Shown: positions 43,306 through 54,330, counted from the stretch's first letter. The stretch is 64,000 bases of DNA from Vagococcus allomyrinae (GCF_017829975.1 NZ_JAEEGA010000002.1:269937-333936), one strand, 5' to 3'. Translations and numbers: made by a program. The notes: a model not told the origin generated them from the letters alone.

Positions 43306-45084
43306 GTGAAGAAAAAAATCAGCCATCGCTTTAATTCCCTGTCGTTTAGCCAAAAACTGAAGCTCTCGGTCTTTTTTATTGGTGGTGTTTCCCTTTCAGT
43401 TTTACTTATTATCAATCTAATCTTTTGGTTCTTTTTTTCAAAACAAATTTATGAGAGTAACCATGACAAAATCACCTTTGCCAGTGCTAATCTCTACGAA
43501 CATTTTGAGGCCATTGAAAATTTCTCATATAAATTGATTGGCAATGACTCGTTACAAAATAGTCTCGTACAAGCGAACCAACCTAAGGACACCAGCGATA
43601 AAATTAAGCTTAAACAAGAAATGCAACTGCTGATTAATGCCTTAGTTTTGGATGAAAAAGATATTCGCAGCGTCTTTTTGCTTAACACCCATCAAGAAAA
43701 TCAGGTGAATTTTATGGCCGATTCCAATCATCTCCTTGATAATTTATCTGTAAAGGCGATTGTTGACTCGTTGCCTGACGGCCCTAGCAAAGGCCAATGG
43801 TTTTTCTCGGAAAACTTTAGTCGGGCAGTCTATGCTCGTAAAATTTTTAACACGAAGCGACTAGCACTCGATTATTTAGGCACGATTATTTTAACCGTGG
43901 ACACCTCGTTTATTGAGCAAATTTTAAATGAACGAAAACCACCCACTTCCAGTGAACTGTTTATTCTGGAGTATCAAGATCACTATTACACTAACTCAAA
44001 ACTAGCCACTGCGACCTTTGATCGCTATATTGAACTGATTAATAAGCCTAGCTTGCCAACACCCAATTATCGAGTGGCCCGCTTTGAAGGCGAAAAGTAT
44101 TTTATTGTGGAAAATCACTCAACCGATCGCGCCTTTACCTTCTATTCTTTACAGCCTAATAAGGATGTCTTACAAAAAATCACTCATATTGAACTGGTCA
44201 TCATTTTAACCACACTTAGTTTATTTATCGGCATTATCGCCCTTATTAATCATTATATCAGTTCACTGATTTCACCAATAAACAAGTTAGCCAGTAATAT
44301 GACGAGCTTTCAACAAAATAAAGATTTAAGTCAATTAAAAAGAATTGACTCCCTTAATCAAACCGATGAAATTGGCGTTCTTTACGAAAGTTATCAACAA
44401 ATGATTGAAGAGATTGATCAATTGATTTCCCAAAACTATCAAGCCAAAATCTTAGCCCAAGAAATTGAATTTAAAGCACTACAAGCCCAACTAGACCCAC
44501 ACTTTTTATACAATACACTGGATTCCATTAACTGGTTGGCCTTAAACAAAGAAGAAACAGAAATTTCCCAAATGGTGACTTCTTTAGCCTTTCTATTTAA
44601 GAAGAAAATCGACAACTCATCGACCACCACTACCATTGAAGATGAACTTGATTTAATCAACGCTTATATCGCCATTCAATCTATCCGGTTTCAACATCGC
44701 TTTACCTTTGTTCCAGTTATTTTAATCGATGACCTCAGTCAGGTGATTCCCAAACTAATCATCCAGCCACTGATTGAAAATTCCTTTAAATACGCTGTCG
44801 AAAAGATGTCCACGCCCTGCCTGATTCAATTGAAGATTTTTGAAAAAGCTGACTGTTTAATTATCAGTGTCTCAGATAATGGGCCTGGCTTTTCTGACCA
44901 TCACTTAGATTTAGACGCCAATCACGGTATTGGCCTTAAAAATATTGCCGCTCGTTTGACAGTTAAATATCAACTGGAGACCCCCTTGACCATTCATTCC
45001 AGTCCTTTTAACCAAACAGAGGTCACCTTAACTATCCCATTGAATGATCGGAGTGATTCCCATGAAAAAAATATTAGTTGTTGA
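43306..45084 (+). CDS. yesM: Sensor histidine kinase, YesM family
   Basis: A 592-residue membrane kinase: first helix about 20-42, a large extracytoplasmic sensor region (about 43-290), second helix (about 293-315), HAMP (about 316-370), then the YesM-type His-kinase domain with the phosphoacceptor in QLDPHFLYNTLDSINW and an ATPase domain (ENSFKYAVEK, SDNGPGFSD, GIGLKNI). It likely senses rhamnogalacturonan oligosaccharides or a loaded binding protein. A GTG at 43306 has GAGGG at 6-base spacing; the ATG at 43300 overlaps the preceding stop but sits on the site itself. Confidence 0.9.
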   Translation: MKKKISHRFNSLSFSQKLKLSVFFIGGVSLSVLLIINLIFWFFFSKQIYESNHDKITFASANLYEHFEAIENFSYKLIGNDSLQNSLVQANQPKDTSDKIKLKQEMQLLINALVLDEKDIRSVFLLNTHQENQVNFMADSNHLLDNLSVKAIVDSLPDGPSKGQWFFSENFSRAVYARKIFNTKRLALDYLGTIILTVDTSFIEQILNERKPPTSSELFILEYQDHYYTNSKLATATFDRYIELINKPSLPTPNYRVARFEGEKYFIVENHSTDRAFTFYSLQPNKDVLQKITHIELVIILTTLSLFIGIIALINHYISSLISPINKLASNMTSFQQNKDLSQLKRIDSLNQTDEIGVLYESYQQMIEEIDQLISQNYQAKILAQEIEFKALQAQLDPHFLYNTLDSINWLALNKEETEISQMVTSLAFLFKKKIDNSSTTTTIEDELDLINAYIAIQSIRFQHRFTFVPVILIDDLSQVIPKLIIQPLIENSFKYAVEKMSTPCLIQLKIFEKADCLIISVSDNGPGFSDHHLDLDANHGIGLKNIAARLTVKYQLETPLTIHSSPFNQTEVTLTIPLNDRSDSHEKNISC

Positions 45085-46501
45085 TGATGAACCCATTATT
45101 GCCAATGGCATTACTGCTATGATCCAAGGCTTTCAATTAAATTTGGCCATCACAACGCGCTACTCTGCTGAAGAGGCTTTGGCCTTTAGTCAAACTCAAG
45201 CCTTGGACATTATTATTACCGATATTAACATGCCAGTTATTAACGGCATTGAGCTGATTCGTCTGATTCGCCAAACCAATCCCCAAACCCAAATCATCGT
45301 TTTAACCGGCTTTGGTACCTTTGAATATGCCAAAGAATCCATGGAGTTGGGTGTTCGTTATTTTATCCAAAAGCCTTGTCAACCAGATGAATTAAGGCGC
45401 TCTTTGCTGGACAGCTTGGAACTAGTGGCAGAAACTGATCAGATGCAACAGCTCCGTCTACAACAAGTTATTGAAGCCACGATCTTAGATAAAACGACGG
45501 TTTCGACCATTCAAGTCGCCCCTTTTTATTTGATTCTATTCGATTCGAAAAACTATCATCTGCTATCCAAATGGTTTAATCATTATTTAGCAGAAGCTGA
45601 CTCCCTATCTGGTTCCATCAAAAAAGCCGCTTATTATGTGGTATTTTCTGACGCCTATCATGGGCAAAAATTGATAAAACAACTCCCTTTGGATAAACTA
45701 CCCCGTTGCACCATTTTCCACTCCGAGTTTATCCAAATCGCTGAACTTTACGACACCTTTCGCGGTGGCCTAAAAGCCTTTGAAAAAGAATTTTATGTGA
45801 CCCATATTACAGTCTTAAACGCTCAACAATTAAGCCAGGCCAGCTCAGCACAAAAAAACAATCAGTTGTATTTAACCTTTCGTCAGGATATTTTGACCTT
45901 AATCGAATCTGCTGAATTTACAAAAGGCCAATTAGCCATTCAACAGTTTTTTACAACCTGCCAGGACATCCTTTATCCGGTAAAGTTGCTGCAAATTGAA
46001 TGCAACGACTTGATTACAAAACTGATTGCTCAATATAAAATTCAAACCGATAAACTGGCCAGCGAATTGTCCATTAAGATCGTCCTTTCTAGCTCCGTAG
46101 CAGAATTGCACTACTTGGTGATGTCGATCTTTGACCTAGTAAAAGAGGCTAACTGCTCCACAGATGGAAACATTGCCGCTAGCCTTAACCGAATTATTGA
46201 AGAACATTTTAACAATGAAGATTTATCCTTACGCTGGATCTCCAAAAATTTACTGTTTCTCAATCCTGAGTACCTTGGAAAAGCCTATTTTAAACAAACA
46301 GGCAACAAGTTTAACCAGCAATTAGTGGAATTCCGCATGGAAAAAGCTAAGCAGTTATTGGCTGAAGACTATCGGGTTTATGAGGTCGCTAAACTTGTCG
46401 GCTTCGGCAATAACCCAGAGTATTTTAGCCAAGTCTTTAAACGGCATAGTGGGATGACACCTCATCGGTATACAAAAAAAGAACATACTAGCACTCAATA
46501 A
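45062..46501 (+). CDS. yesN: Response regulator, AraC family (YesN)
   Basis: A 479-residue regulator. Receiver domain at residues 1-120 (ILVVDDEPIIANG; phospho-Asp in IIITDINMPVING; Lys in FIQKPCQPDE), a middle region of unknown function (about 130-375) and two C-terminal AraC helix-turn-helices (about 380-475, LSLRWISKNLLFLNPEYLGK, YEVAKLVGFGNNPEYFSQVF). It overlaps the kinase gene by 23 bases, with GGAGTG before the ATG at 45062. It should activate the divergent transport and degradation operon. Confidence 0.92.
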   Translation: MKKILVVDDEPIIANGITAMIQGFQLNLAITTRYSAEEALAFSQTQALDIIITDINMPVINGIELIRLIRQTNPQTQIIVLTGFGTFEYAKESMELGVRYFIQKPCQPDELRRSLLDSLELVAETDQMQQLRLQQVIEATILDKTTVSTIQVAPFYLILFDSKNYHLLSKWFNHYLAEADSLSGSIKKAAYYVVFSDAYHGQKLIKQLPLDKLPRCTIFHSEFIQIAELYDTFRGGLKAFEKEFYVTHITVLNAQQLSQASSAQKNNQLYLTFRQDILTLIESAEFTKGQLAIQQFFTTCQDILYPVKLLQIECNDLITKLIAQYKIQTDKLASELSIKIVLSSSVAELHYLVMSIFDLVKEANCSTDGNIAASLNRIIEEHFNNEDLSLRWISKNLLFLNPEYLGKAYFKQTGNKFNQQLVEFRMEKAKQLLAEDYRVYEVAKLVGFGNNPEYFSQVFKRHSGMTPHRYTKKEHTSTQ

Positions 46502-46604
46502 GTTAGCTTAGGTTTATTAAAGGATTAGCACACAGCTAGTTAATGAGGGACCTAGCTTTTGGAATGTTAACGGCCAGTTTTTGCTAGTTTAAGTTAACAC
46601 AAAG

Positions 46605-46637
46605 AAGTAGCGCCATCCTTGATGATGGCGCTACTTT
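46605..46637 (+). terminator. Intrinsic terminator after yesN
   Basis: AAGTAGCGCCATC pairs perfectly with GATGGCGCTACTT around a CTTGAT loop, with TT following. It is 100 bases after the stop codon. Confidence 0.65.
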
Positions 46638-46708
46638 GATTGGTAATTTTGAACACTCTAATCCAAACATAACGTTACCATTCCGTTTGAATTTTGACAT
46701 TGCCCAAA

Positions 46709-47299
46709 TTAGCGAGAGAATATCTGAAACATCTCCCCTCGATCTATTGTCTTAGTCAATCGGTATGATGGATGAAATAACTTAGTCGGTTGATAGAATT
46801 CTTTTCCCGTGTAACAAAAGCCCAACTTCCTTAGAAGTTTTTGAGAAGAATAATTATCAGGATGATGACCGGCGAATAATTCTGTGGCATCCAAATCAGA
46901 AAAGGCGTAATTAATGACTGATCTAGCAGCCTCCAGCGCGTATCCTTGTCCCCAATAGTCTTTTTTTAAATGAAAGCCTAATTCATACACATTATTAATA
47001 GCATCATGCATCCTCAGCCCACAAACTCCTACAAATTCATCAGAATTCTTTTCAAAGATTGGCCAGTACTGAACTTGATATTTTTCTTGCTGCTTTATCT
47101 CATTCTTTAACCTATTTTCCACATCTTCTTTAGTAAATTTACCTGATGCGCTAATGAACTTCGTCACCTCAGAGTCTCCCCACAATACCATAGCATTTGT
47201 GAGGTCATCCTCTGACCACTTAGAGAAAACCAAGCGACTTGTCTCTAAAAAGATAATTGGTTTCTTTTTATCATTTGATGGTATCGGCTTATTTTCCAT
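46709..47299 (-). CDS. GNAT acetyltransferase (RimJ/RimL-like)
   Basis: A 196-residue acetyl-CoA-dependent transferase of the RimJ/RimL subgroup. It shows ETSRLVFSKWSEDDLTNAMV at the start, the acetyl-CoA region with YELGFHLKKDYWGQGYALEA and a final NYSSQKLLRKLGFCYTGKEF, all expected for the fold. The substrate is unknown (protein N-terminus or small amine). ATG at 47299 follows GGAGG. It is a lone gene between a terminator and the interrupted Rgg-like gene. Confidence 0.85.
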   Translation of the reverse strand: MENKPIPSNDKKKPIIFLETSRLVFSKWSEDDLTNAMVLWGDSEVTKFISASGKFTKEDVENRLKNEIKQQEKYQVQYWPIFEKNSDEFVGVCGLRMHDAINNVYELGFHLKKDYWGQGYALEAARSVINYAFSDLDATELFAGHHPDNYSSQKLLRKLGFCYTGKEFYQPTKLFHPSYRLTKTIDRGEMFQIFSR

Positions 47300-47350
47300 T
47301 TTACCTCCTAATCACTTTGTCCTTCAGCTAAAGTAAGCAAACTCGCGCCA

Positions 47351-48344
47351 TTAATTACTTGCGACCAGTTCTTCTTGAAACGCCTTATAGAGAATATTAG
47401 CATAATCTTGTAGGCCGATGCTGATCAAAAATTCCAAAATGTCGCTACATCGCTGATAACCAGCTGATTTCCCGATCAGTTGGTTTTTTATGTTTTCCAA
47501 ATATATACATCCTGTCAAATAATCAAACATATAGTTCCATTGGATAATGCGCATAATCATCCGCCAAGAGTGGTACTTTCAGCTTTTTTCTGGCTGAAAG
47601 TTTAACGGTAAAGGATGATTATTTAATGGGAACTATATAGTCGATAAATAGCAGAAAAAATAGGTTCGTGATCACTTTCTGAGGCGCCATTTTTAATTGA
47701 ATTGACTCAACTAGTTTAATGAAATTATCGTATTCTGATCGTTTGAAAAAAACACCTGCTGTGACCATAAAAAAATCCAATATTTGATAGGTATTAAGGT
47801 CATTTTTTGTTCTTCGAATAATGGATTCTATCTTCACATTGAGCAAATCGGAACTGATCTCGAAACTGACATAATTAACAATGAATAATTCGTATTTTCC
47901 CCAATAATCAGCAGTTAAGAGAAACTCTATGATTTCTCTAAGGGATACGCGATGAGTATGATTGTTCATTTGAGCGTAATAATACTCCGCCAATAATTGA
48001 AAATGTCGATAACAACTTCTTTTCGTTTGATGCCACAACCGTTGATATTTTTTTATTAGTTTCTGCCACTCAAAATAAAGATTTTCAGCTGATGCCCAAT
48101 CCATCTCTACTTCGAAAGTCTTTATGATACTTGAGAGTGATTCTACATTTGACAGTTCAAAAAATTCTTCATAACTGACGTTAATTTTGTCTAATAATAA
48201 TAGTAAGTTAGAAACCGTAATATTACTATCTCCTCTTTCAAATTTCGAGACCGCTTGGGGGCTCATTATTCCCTCAGCCGCTTCTTTTAACTGAATTTCT
48301 TTCCCCTTTCGAAGCCTTCGATATAGTTCACCAAAATTGTTCAA
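47351..48344 (-). pseudogene. Rgg-like regulator split by a MITE-like element
   Basis: From a TTG at 48344 (AGGAGG 10 bases upstream) the frame gives an XRE helix-turn-helix (FGELYRRLRKGKEIQLKEAA, SPQAVSKFERGDSNIT) and an Rgg-type helical region, running to LFFLLFIDY where the element at 47502-47639 begins. After it the frame continues as YLENIKNQLIGKSAGYQRCS and ends ILYKAFQEELVASN at 47351. Taking out 130 bases restores one frame (LFIDYIYLENIK) of about 285 residues, the length of intact Rgg proteins such as the one at 20486. Most of the protein is still made, but the C-terminal peptide-binding part is lost. Confidence 0.85.
47502..47639. mobile_element. MITE-like element, full copy 2
   Basis: 138 bases from TATATA to TATATA, the reverse complement of copy 1 with very few differences (for example GTCAAATAATC against ATAAATAATC). 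Same internal hairpin and inverted subterminal GGAACTATAT. Inserted into the Rgg-like gene at a TA-rich codon run, again with 130 bases net gain. Confidence 0.85.
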
Positions 48345-48519
48345 TGACCCAGTCCTCCTGATATTATTCTCACAAGAAACTTTAGTTTCTTTTCTAGGTG
48401 TTCTCCTACTATTTTTTTACACATGAAAGCTCTAACGCAACATAAGTTTACAATCCCCATTTGACGAGCTTGGTTGCTATATACTGTTTTTACAGATAGA
48501 AGGGAGGGAGCAAACATAC

Positions 48520-48690
48520 ATGTCAATTTTTTTATTGATCGTACTGATCGTTGTATTTGGCTTAACCGTCATTTTACAAAAAGAGAGGTCTAAAGGTAGT
48601 GACAAAAACAAACCATTAATCTTGAATTGTGTCATGATACTACTGGGATTTGCCATTGGCGTTGCCGCTTATATAGCATTTGGTGGTTAG
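48520..48690 (+). CDS. Small two-helix membrane protein
   Basis: A 56-residue ORF that is too short for most gene calls: helix 1 (SIFLLIVLIVVFGLTVIL), a short hydrophilic loop (QKERSKGSDKNKP), helix 2 (LNCVMILLGFAIGVAAYIAF), stop. GGGAGG precedes the ATG by about 12 bases. It is divergent from the Rgg-like pseudogene, which starts 175 bases away, so it may once have been its target. Function unknown. Confidence 0.55.
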   Translation: MSIFLLIVLIVVFGLTVILQKERSKGSDKNKPLILNCVMILLGFAIGVAAYIAFGG

Positions 48691-48757
48691 ACCAATCTGT
48701 CAGCTTTTTGCTTAGATTTAATTCATCAGCTACTGGTATGAATTAGATCTAAGTAAT

Positions 48758-49255
48758 CTATGATGAGAGTTCTTTCTGCATCCAGATAATGCCAAATGTT
48801 CTGCCGAATTTTTCCCCAATATTTGCCAACTTTCCAAATTCAACAAACCCGTTTGATTCGTGAAACTTAATGCTTCCAACATTTTCCAGCGAAATATCTG
48901 CAATTAAGCGAGTGATGCCTCGTTTTTTTGCTTCAACCTCCAATTTGTTCAAGGCAAGCGCCCCAATTCCTTTGCCAGTATATTTGGGATGGAGAAAATA
49001 CATCACCTCGGCGGCTTTTGAAAATGTGCTTATTGGGATGTAAGCCTCTAATAGACAAAACCCAACTAAGCTACCGTCTTTCGCTTCAATCGCAAAGCTA
49101 CAATATGTGTCTCCACTTTCACAAAAGTGTGAGAAAAAATCCTCATTAACTAGTTGAGCTCTGTAGGCAGCTGTTGTGGTTTCAATATAATAGTTAAATA
49201 GTTCTAGCACCTCTTGTTTATGTTGCACATCGAGTTTGATAAATTCTACTTCCAT
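48758..49255 (-). CDS. GNAT acetyltransferase (phosphinothricin acetyltransferase-like)
   Basis: A 165-residue acetyltransferase. The pattern ELFNYYIETTTAAY near the start, the core VMYFLHPKYTGKGIGALALN (acetyl-CoA pyrophosphate loop) and KFHESNGFVEFGKLANIGEK, then FGRTFGIIWMQKEL fit the PAT/YncA subgroup, which acetylates amino-acid-like amines. The natural substrate is unknown. ATG at 49255 follows AGGAGGGA. Independent gene; neighbours give no functional hint. Confidence 0.85.
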   Translation of the reverse strand: MEVEFIKLDVQHKQEVLELFNYYIETTTAAYRAQLVNEDFFSHFCESGDTYCSFAIEAKDGSLVGFCLLEAYIPISTFSKAAEVMYFLHPKYTGKGIGALALNKLEVEAKKRGITRLIADISLENVGSIKFHESNGFVEFGKLANIGEKFGRTFGIIWMQKELSS

Positions 49256-49439
49256 TTAATCCCTCCTATTGTTTGTCAGCAACTTTTTATAGATCGTTAG
49301 TTGAAATTCGCCTAAAAGACTTCAATGGATTTTTTATATGCGCTTAGTCTTAATCACCTAAAAAATCGCTGACCGCATAACTAACCATTCCATTCCCCAA
49401 ATCAGCATTCTTATTAATCTTTACGAATAACGGAACCAC

Positions 49440-50135
49440 TCATTTATTTCGTTTTAGAAAATACTGAATCATCGGTCCGACCACTTCTCGCTTCTCTATT
49501 TTAAAATAAGGTGCTAGTATGTTTTCAAACTCGCGAATGGAGATATTAAACTGATTCGGACGGCCAAGATGTGCTTCGATCATTTTAGCTATTGTATAAA
49601 TGTTGCCATTTATATCCGGGATATCAACAACTAGTTTACCATCATATTTAAGAATCCGATACATTTCTTTCACCGACATTTCAATGAATGTTTTATCAAA
49701 ATATTCCAAAACGCCTATGCAGGCACCTATATCAAAGTACTCCATTTCAAAAGGCGTCTGGTGAACACTGCCCAAATACAGAGAACCTATTTTAAGTTGC
49801 TTTTTTTCGATAAACTCACGAAGCAATAATATGGTCTCTTGACTTATGTCCACACCGTAATAGGTCGACGGCCATCTGTCATAACCATTAAACATTAAAT
49901 TTAAGCAACACCCTAAATCCACAAATCTCATCTCTGTCTTCGGTAATAAAAAGTCGCAAATTTCTTCACGTTGACTGTCAGAAGTTCCTTCTTCAAGACT
50001 CCATTCTTGATATGCAACAAAATCCGCGTGATTCGTAATTGACTCAGGCAAGTTCTCATACAAATTAACACCTTTTCTACCAAGCGTAATTCCTTGATCA
50101 TAAGAACTGGCGATTGTCGACAAGTGCTTATCCAT
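49440..50135 (-). CDS. SAM-dependent methyltransferase
   Basis: A 231-residue class I methyltransferase. Motif I is somewhat unusual (RFVDLGCCLNLMF), followed by YYGVDISQETI, GSVHQTPFEMEYFDIGACIG, VLEYFDKTFIEMSVKEMYRI and LVVDIPDING, the usual order of a methyltransferase-11 type fold. The substrate cannot be inferred. The following 180 bases on the same strand hold a short open stretch (VVPLFVKINKNADLGNGMVS...) directly after the stop, perhaps the tail of another lost gene. Confidence 0.78.
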   Translation of the reverse strand: MDKHLSTIASSYDQGITLGRKGVNLYENLPESITNHADFVAYQEWSLEEGTSDSQREEICDFLLPKTEMRFVDLGCCLNLMFNGYDRWPSTYYGVDISQETILLLREFIEKKQLKIGSLYLGSVHQTPFEMEYFDIGACIGVLEYFDKTFIEMSVKEMYRILKYDGKLVVDIPDINGNIYTIAKMIEAHLGRPNQFNISIREFENILAPYFKIEKREVVGPMIQYFLKRNK

Positions 50136-50204
50136 TTATTGTCCTTCTCTCTGTTTTTAGTCTTAACTAGACACCCACTCATCCTTCCGAAAAACTAATA
50201 TCCA

Positions 50205-50378
50205 TTAAATGAGGGTTTCCCACGCCCACTTATTCATGACTGGTTCAAATAGATTATTCACTTTTGAGACTTCTTTAGGGCTTAACCAACATAGCTTGTC
50301 ATACTCTTCTGATAGTTTGAGAGCGGATCGATCGTCTGTTTTGCGAAAGTATCTCACATCTGGCAATTCTAGTATTTT
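50205..50378 (-). pseudogene. NUDIX hydrolase C-terminal remnant
   Basis: A 57-codon frame with no start, preceded by a stop, encodes KILELPDVRYFRKTDDRSAL, KLSEEYDKLCWLSPKEVSKV and NNLFEPVMNKWAWETLI. The EEYDKLCWLSPKEV pattern is typical of the end of NUDIX proteins. The NUDIX box itself is absent, so only the tail is left. Confidence 0.5.
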
Positions 50379-50839
50379 TCATCTTATACAATTCTTCTTA
50401 GATAATATCAAAAAAACCATCTGTCACTTTTTTTAGAGTTAGATGGTTAAATGATGAAACAATTATTTGATTTCTGCCGCCGTCTTTTTAGCAGTGACGA
50501 TTTCCGATTGTCCTTTGTTAGCCCATGATTCTTTATCTTCTTATGATACCATAATAATTCCCATCTTATAAAGATAATTTTCAATGAGCTCCATTACTAA
50601 TTGGTTCAAGAACTAAATGTCGCTTTATATTTTTTTAGTGTATCTAAAAAAAAAAAAAAAAAAAGATACATTTATATAATCTTTTCACAGTTAGAAAATG
50701 ATTTTTCGGTTATTAATAATGAAGTAAACCTAAGAAACAACTTGTTCCACATCAATTTTTGGCTGTGAAATCAAAAAAACAACCCCATCATCACTGACAG
50801 AGCTGCTTCATTTTTCTAGCCACCACAGGCGAATACTTT
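50379..50839. other. Intergenic region with a homopolymer hairpin and a short coding relic
   Basis: Contains a 24-codon minus-strand stretch ending at about 50463 (ESWANKGQSEIVTAKKTAAE, then IK and stop) that looks like the end of a lost gene, and the A-tract hairpin at 50639-50670. Nothing else is recognisable. Confidence 0.4.
50639..50670. repeat. 19-base A tract flanked by inverted TGTATC/GATACA
   Basis: A run of 19 A (50646-50664) lies between TGTATC and GATACA, so the arms can pair around an almost pure A loop. Length may vary between strains or sequencing runs. Confidence 0.8.
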
Positions 50840-52279
<1,440 letters not shown>

Positions 52280-52975
52280 TTAATTTTTTGCCGACACATA
52301 CATCTTCGTTCTCTCGTAGTGATGAAAAACTTTGGAGCGATTAAAGAGCAAGCCGTTTGATAAGTATATTTTTTCATTGTTCACCAAGGTTGGCTCACCG
52401 GCTTCCAGCCCAAATAGTTCAGCATCCTCCTGAGATAATTTTTCAGCTGTCAGATAGCGATCAGCAAAGCCAATCTTCAAGTGTAAATCACTTTCAATAT
52501 AATCAAAGATCGATCCTTCCGCAATTTCCTGGCCAATATAAGGGATGATCTCTTTGTTAATCATGGAGTATTCAATCATCGTCGGCAAATCATCCACATA
52601 ACGAACCCGTTTAATATGATAGATGATCGTGCCAACCTTTGTCACTAATTCCTTGGCAATGTCTTCATCAGCTGCTATTTTTTCAATCGATATGACTTTT
52701 GCCGTCACTTTGGAATGATTGAACTGAGCCATACTTGAGCGAATTTGCATCACATCAATGGCACTTTCAACGGTGTTTTGTCTAATGTAAATGCCGCTAC
52801 CATGAACGCGGTATAATCTGGCATTATCGACAAGCAAATCGATCGCATTGCGAATCGTGTTGCGACTTGCCCCATAAAGCTCAATTAAGACGTCTTCTGT
52901 GGGAAGTTTTTCAGTATATTTACCAGAGTTGATTGCTTCTTCAATTGCTTTCGCCACCTGTTTGTACTTTGTCAA
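52280..52975 (-). CDS. GntR-family regulator with UTRA domain
   Basis: A 231-residue regulator: N-terminal winged helix (about 1-65, YKQVAKAIEEAINSGKYTEK, LPTEDVLIELYGASRNTIRN) and UTRA ligand-binding domain (about 85-228, with IIYHIKRVRYVDDLPTMIEY and LTAEKLSQEDAELFGLEAGE). It probably senses a phosphorylated beta-glucoside and controls this operon; a palindrome in front of the PTS gene is a candidate operator. The likely start is a TTG at 52975, 8 bases after AGAGG; the GTG at 52984 overlaps that site. Confidence 0.88.
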   Translation of the reverse strand: MTKYKQVAKAIEEAINSGKYTEKLPTEDVLIELYGASRNTIRNAIDLLVDNARLYRVHGSGIYIRQNTVESAIDVMQIRSSMAQFNHSKVTAKVISIEKIAADEDIAKELVTKVGTIIYHIKRVRYVDDLPTMIEYSMINKEIIPYIGQEIAEGSIFDYIESDLHLKIGFADRYLTAEKLSQEDAELFGLEAGEPTLVNNEKIYLSNGLLFNRSKVFHHYERTKMYVSAKN

Positions 52976-52989
52976 TCCAGACACCTCTT

Positions 52990-54294
52990 TTATTTATTTG
53001 CCATCTCTTCACTATGATACATAGAATCAAGTTTTTTTACAAATGGTAAATAGATCAGAACAGACTCTGCTAAGATTAGCAATTGGACAATGACTCCCTT
53101 AACCCCACCTAACAGGAAGCCTGACACAAGAACAGGGGTTGTCCATGGGACAGTGGCCGCCTGAAAGGGTGGCATAAAACCAATTCGAATGGCAAAATAA
53201 CAAATTAAGACCCCAACAATAGGGACTAACACGAAAGGCACTAGTAAAACGGGATTAAAGACAATCGGCAAGCCGTAAATAACGGGTTCATTGATGTTAA
53301 AAATACCTGGTGTTACAGAAAGTTTGGAAATTTCTTTTAATTGAGCAGATTTTGCTACAAGTAACGCCGCAATTAACAGCCCTAAGGTAATCCCTTGGCC
53401 ACCGAATTTAACGTAGACATCGATCAGTTGAATCGTCATAATTTTGGCATTGCCACCGACAACTAATTCTTTACCAGCGTTAACGATTTCTTGGTTAGCC
53501 GTTGCATTAGCCGTTAAGATGGGCCCCATAATTCCCATGACAATATTCGGTCCGTGAATCCCCGCCCAGAACATAATCGACATGATAAACGTCATAATCA
53601 AACCGCCAGGCAAGGTATCTGATAAGTTTTGTAACGGCGTTTGTAAGACTTTAAAGATCAGTTCGGTTAAAGAAACGCCTGCAAATTTATTTGACAAAAT
53701 AAAGATAATCATCGACCCTGCCATAATAACCAGACCTGGAATTAAGGCTGAGAACGCACTGGTTACCCCAGCTGGAACGGTTTCGGGCATTTTGATGGTA
53801 ATATTTCGTTTAAGGAAGAAGGCAAAGATTTTTGCCGTGATAATAGCGACTAAAATTGCGGTAATAACGCCATTGCCACCGGTCCAGTTTTTAGGAATAA
53901 CCCCGCCGATTGATTCGCCAGCTTCGGTCATTTTAAATGAATCTGTCACAATTAAAAATGAGACAAAGGATAAAATTGCGCTGTTGAAGCCATTTACCTT
54001 TTCATTCTTCGCATAAGTATAAGAAATGGCAATAACGGCAACAATTGCTAGAACATCGAAAGTTGACCCTGATACTTGATAAAATGGTTCTTTCCAGCCC
54101 GCCCCAAAAATACTCGCCATTAACTCTCCCCAAGCTGGTAAGGGAAACTCCGCTACTAACAAGAATAACGATCCAACTAAGGTAACAGGCATTGTTAAAA
54201 TAAAGCCATCCTTAATTGCGATCATCGATTTCGTGTTGACTACTTTTAAAAATTTTTCTAAAACAACGTTAAAAAAATCTTTAATTTTTTTCAT
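52990..54294 (-). CDS. celB: PTS system, cellobiose/beta-glucoside-type EIIC
   Basis: A 434-residue membrane permease of the lactose/cellobiose PTS family (CelB/ChbC type), with about ten helices, FILTMPVTLVGSLFLLVAEF near the start and FNINEPVIYGLPIVFNPVLL, the conserved sugar-binding segment. It transports and, with IIA and IIB, phosphorylates beta-glucosides. No IIA or IIB gene lies in the operon, so it must borrow them. ATG at 54294 follows AAAGGAGAG. First gene of a celB-gntR-GH1 operon. Confidence 0.9.
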   Translation of the reverse strand: MKKIKDFFNVVLEKFLKVVNTKSMIAIKDGFILTMPVTLVGSLFLLVAEFPLPAWGELMASIFGAGWKEPFYQVSGSTFDVLAIVAVIAISYTYAKNEKVNGFNSAILSFVSFLIVTDSFKMTEAGESIGGVIPKNWTGGNGVITAILVAIITAKIFAFFLKRNITIKMPETVPAGVTSAFSALIPGLVIMAGSMIIFILSNKFAGVSLTELIFKVLQTPLQNLSDTLPGGLIMTFIMSIMFWAGIHGPNIVMGIMGPILTANATANQEIVNAGKELVVGGNAKIMTIQLIDVYVKFGGQGITLGLLIAALLVAKSAQLKEISKLSVTPGIFNINEPVIYGLPIVFNPVLLVPFVLVPIVGVLICYFAIRIGFMPPFQAATVPWTTPVLVSGFLLGGVKGVIVQLLILAESVLIYLPFVKKLDSMYHSEEMANK

Positions 54295-54330
54295 AATAGA
54301 TACTCTCCTTTTTCATTCCACTCTTTTATA

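Noticed and set aside
50209..50436. Plus-strand 75-codon ORF
   Set aside because: It is the antisense of a NUDIX tail read on the minus strand and has no credible ribosome binding site or family pattern.
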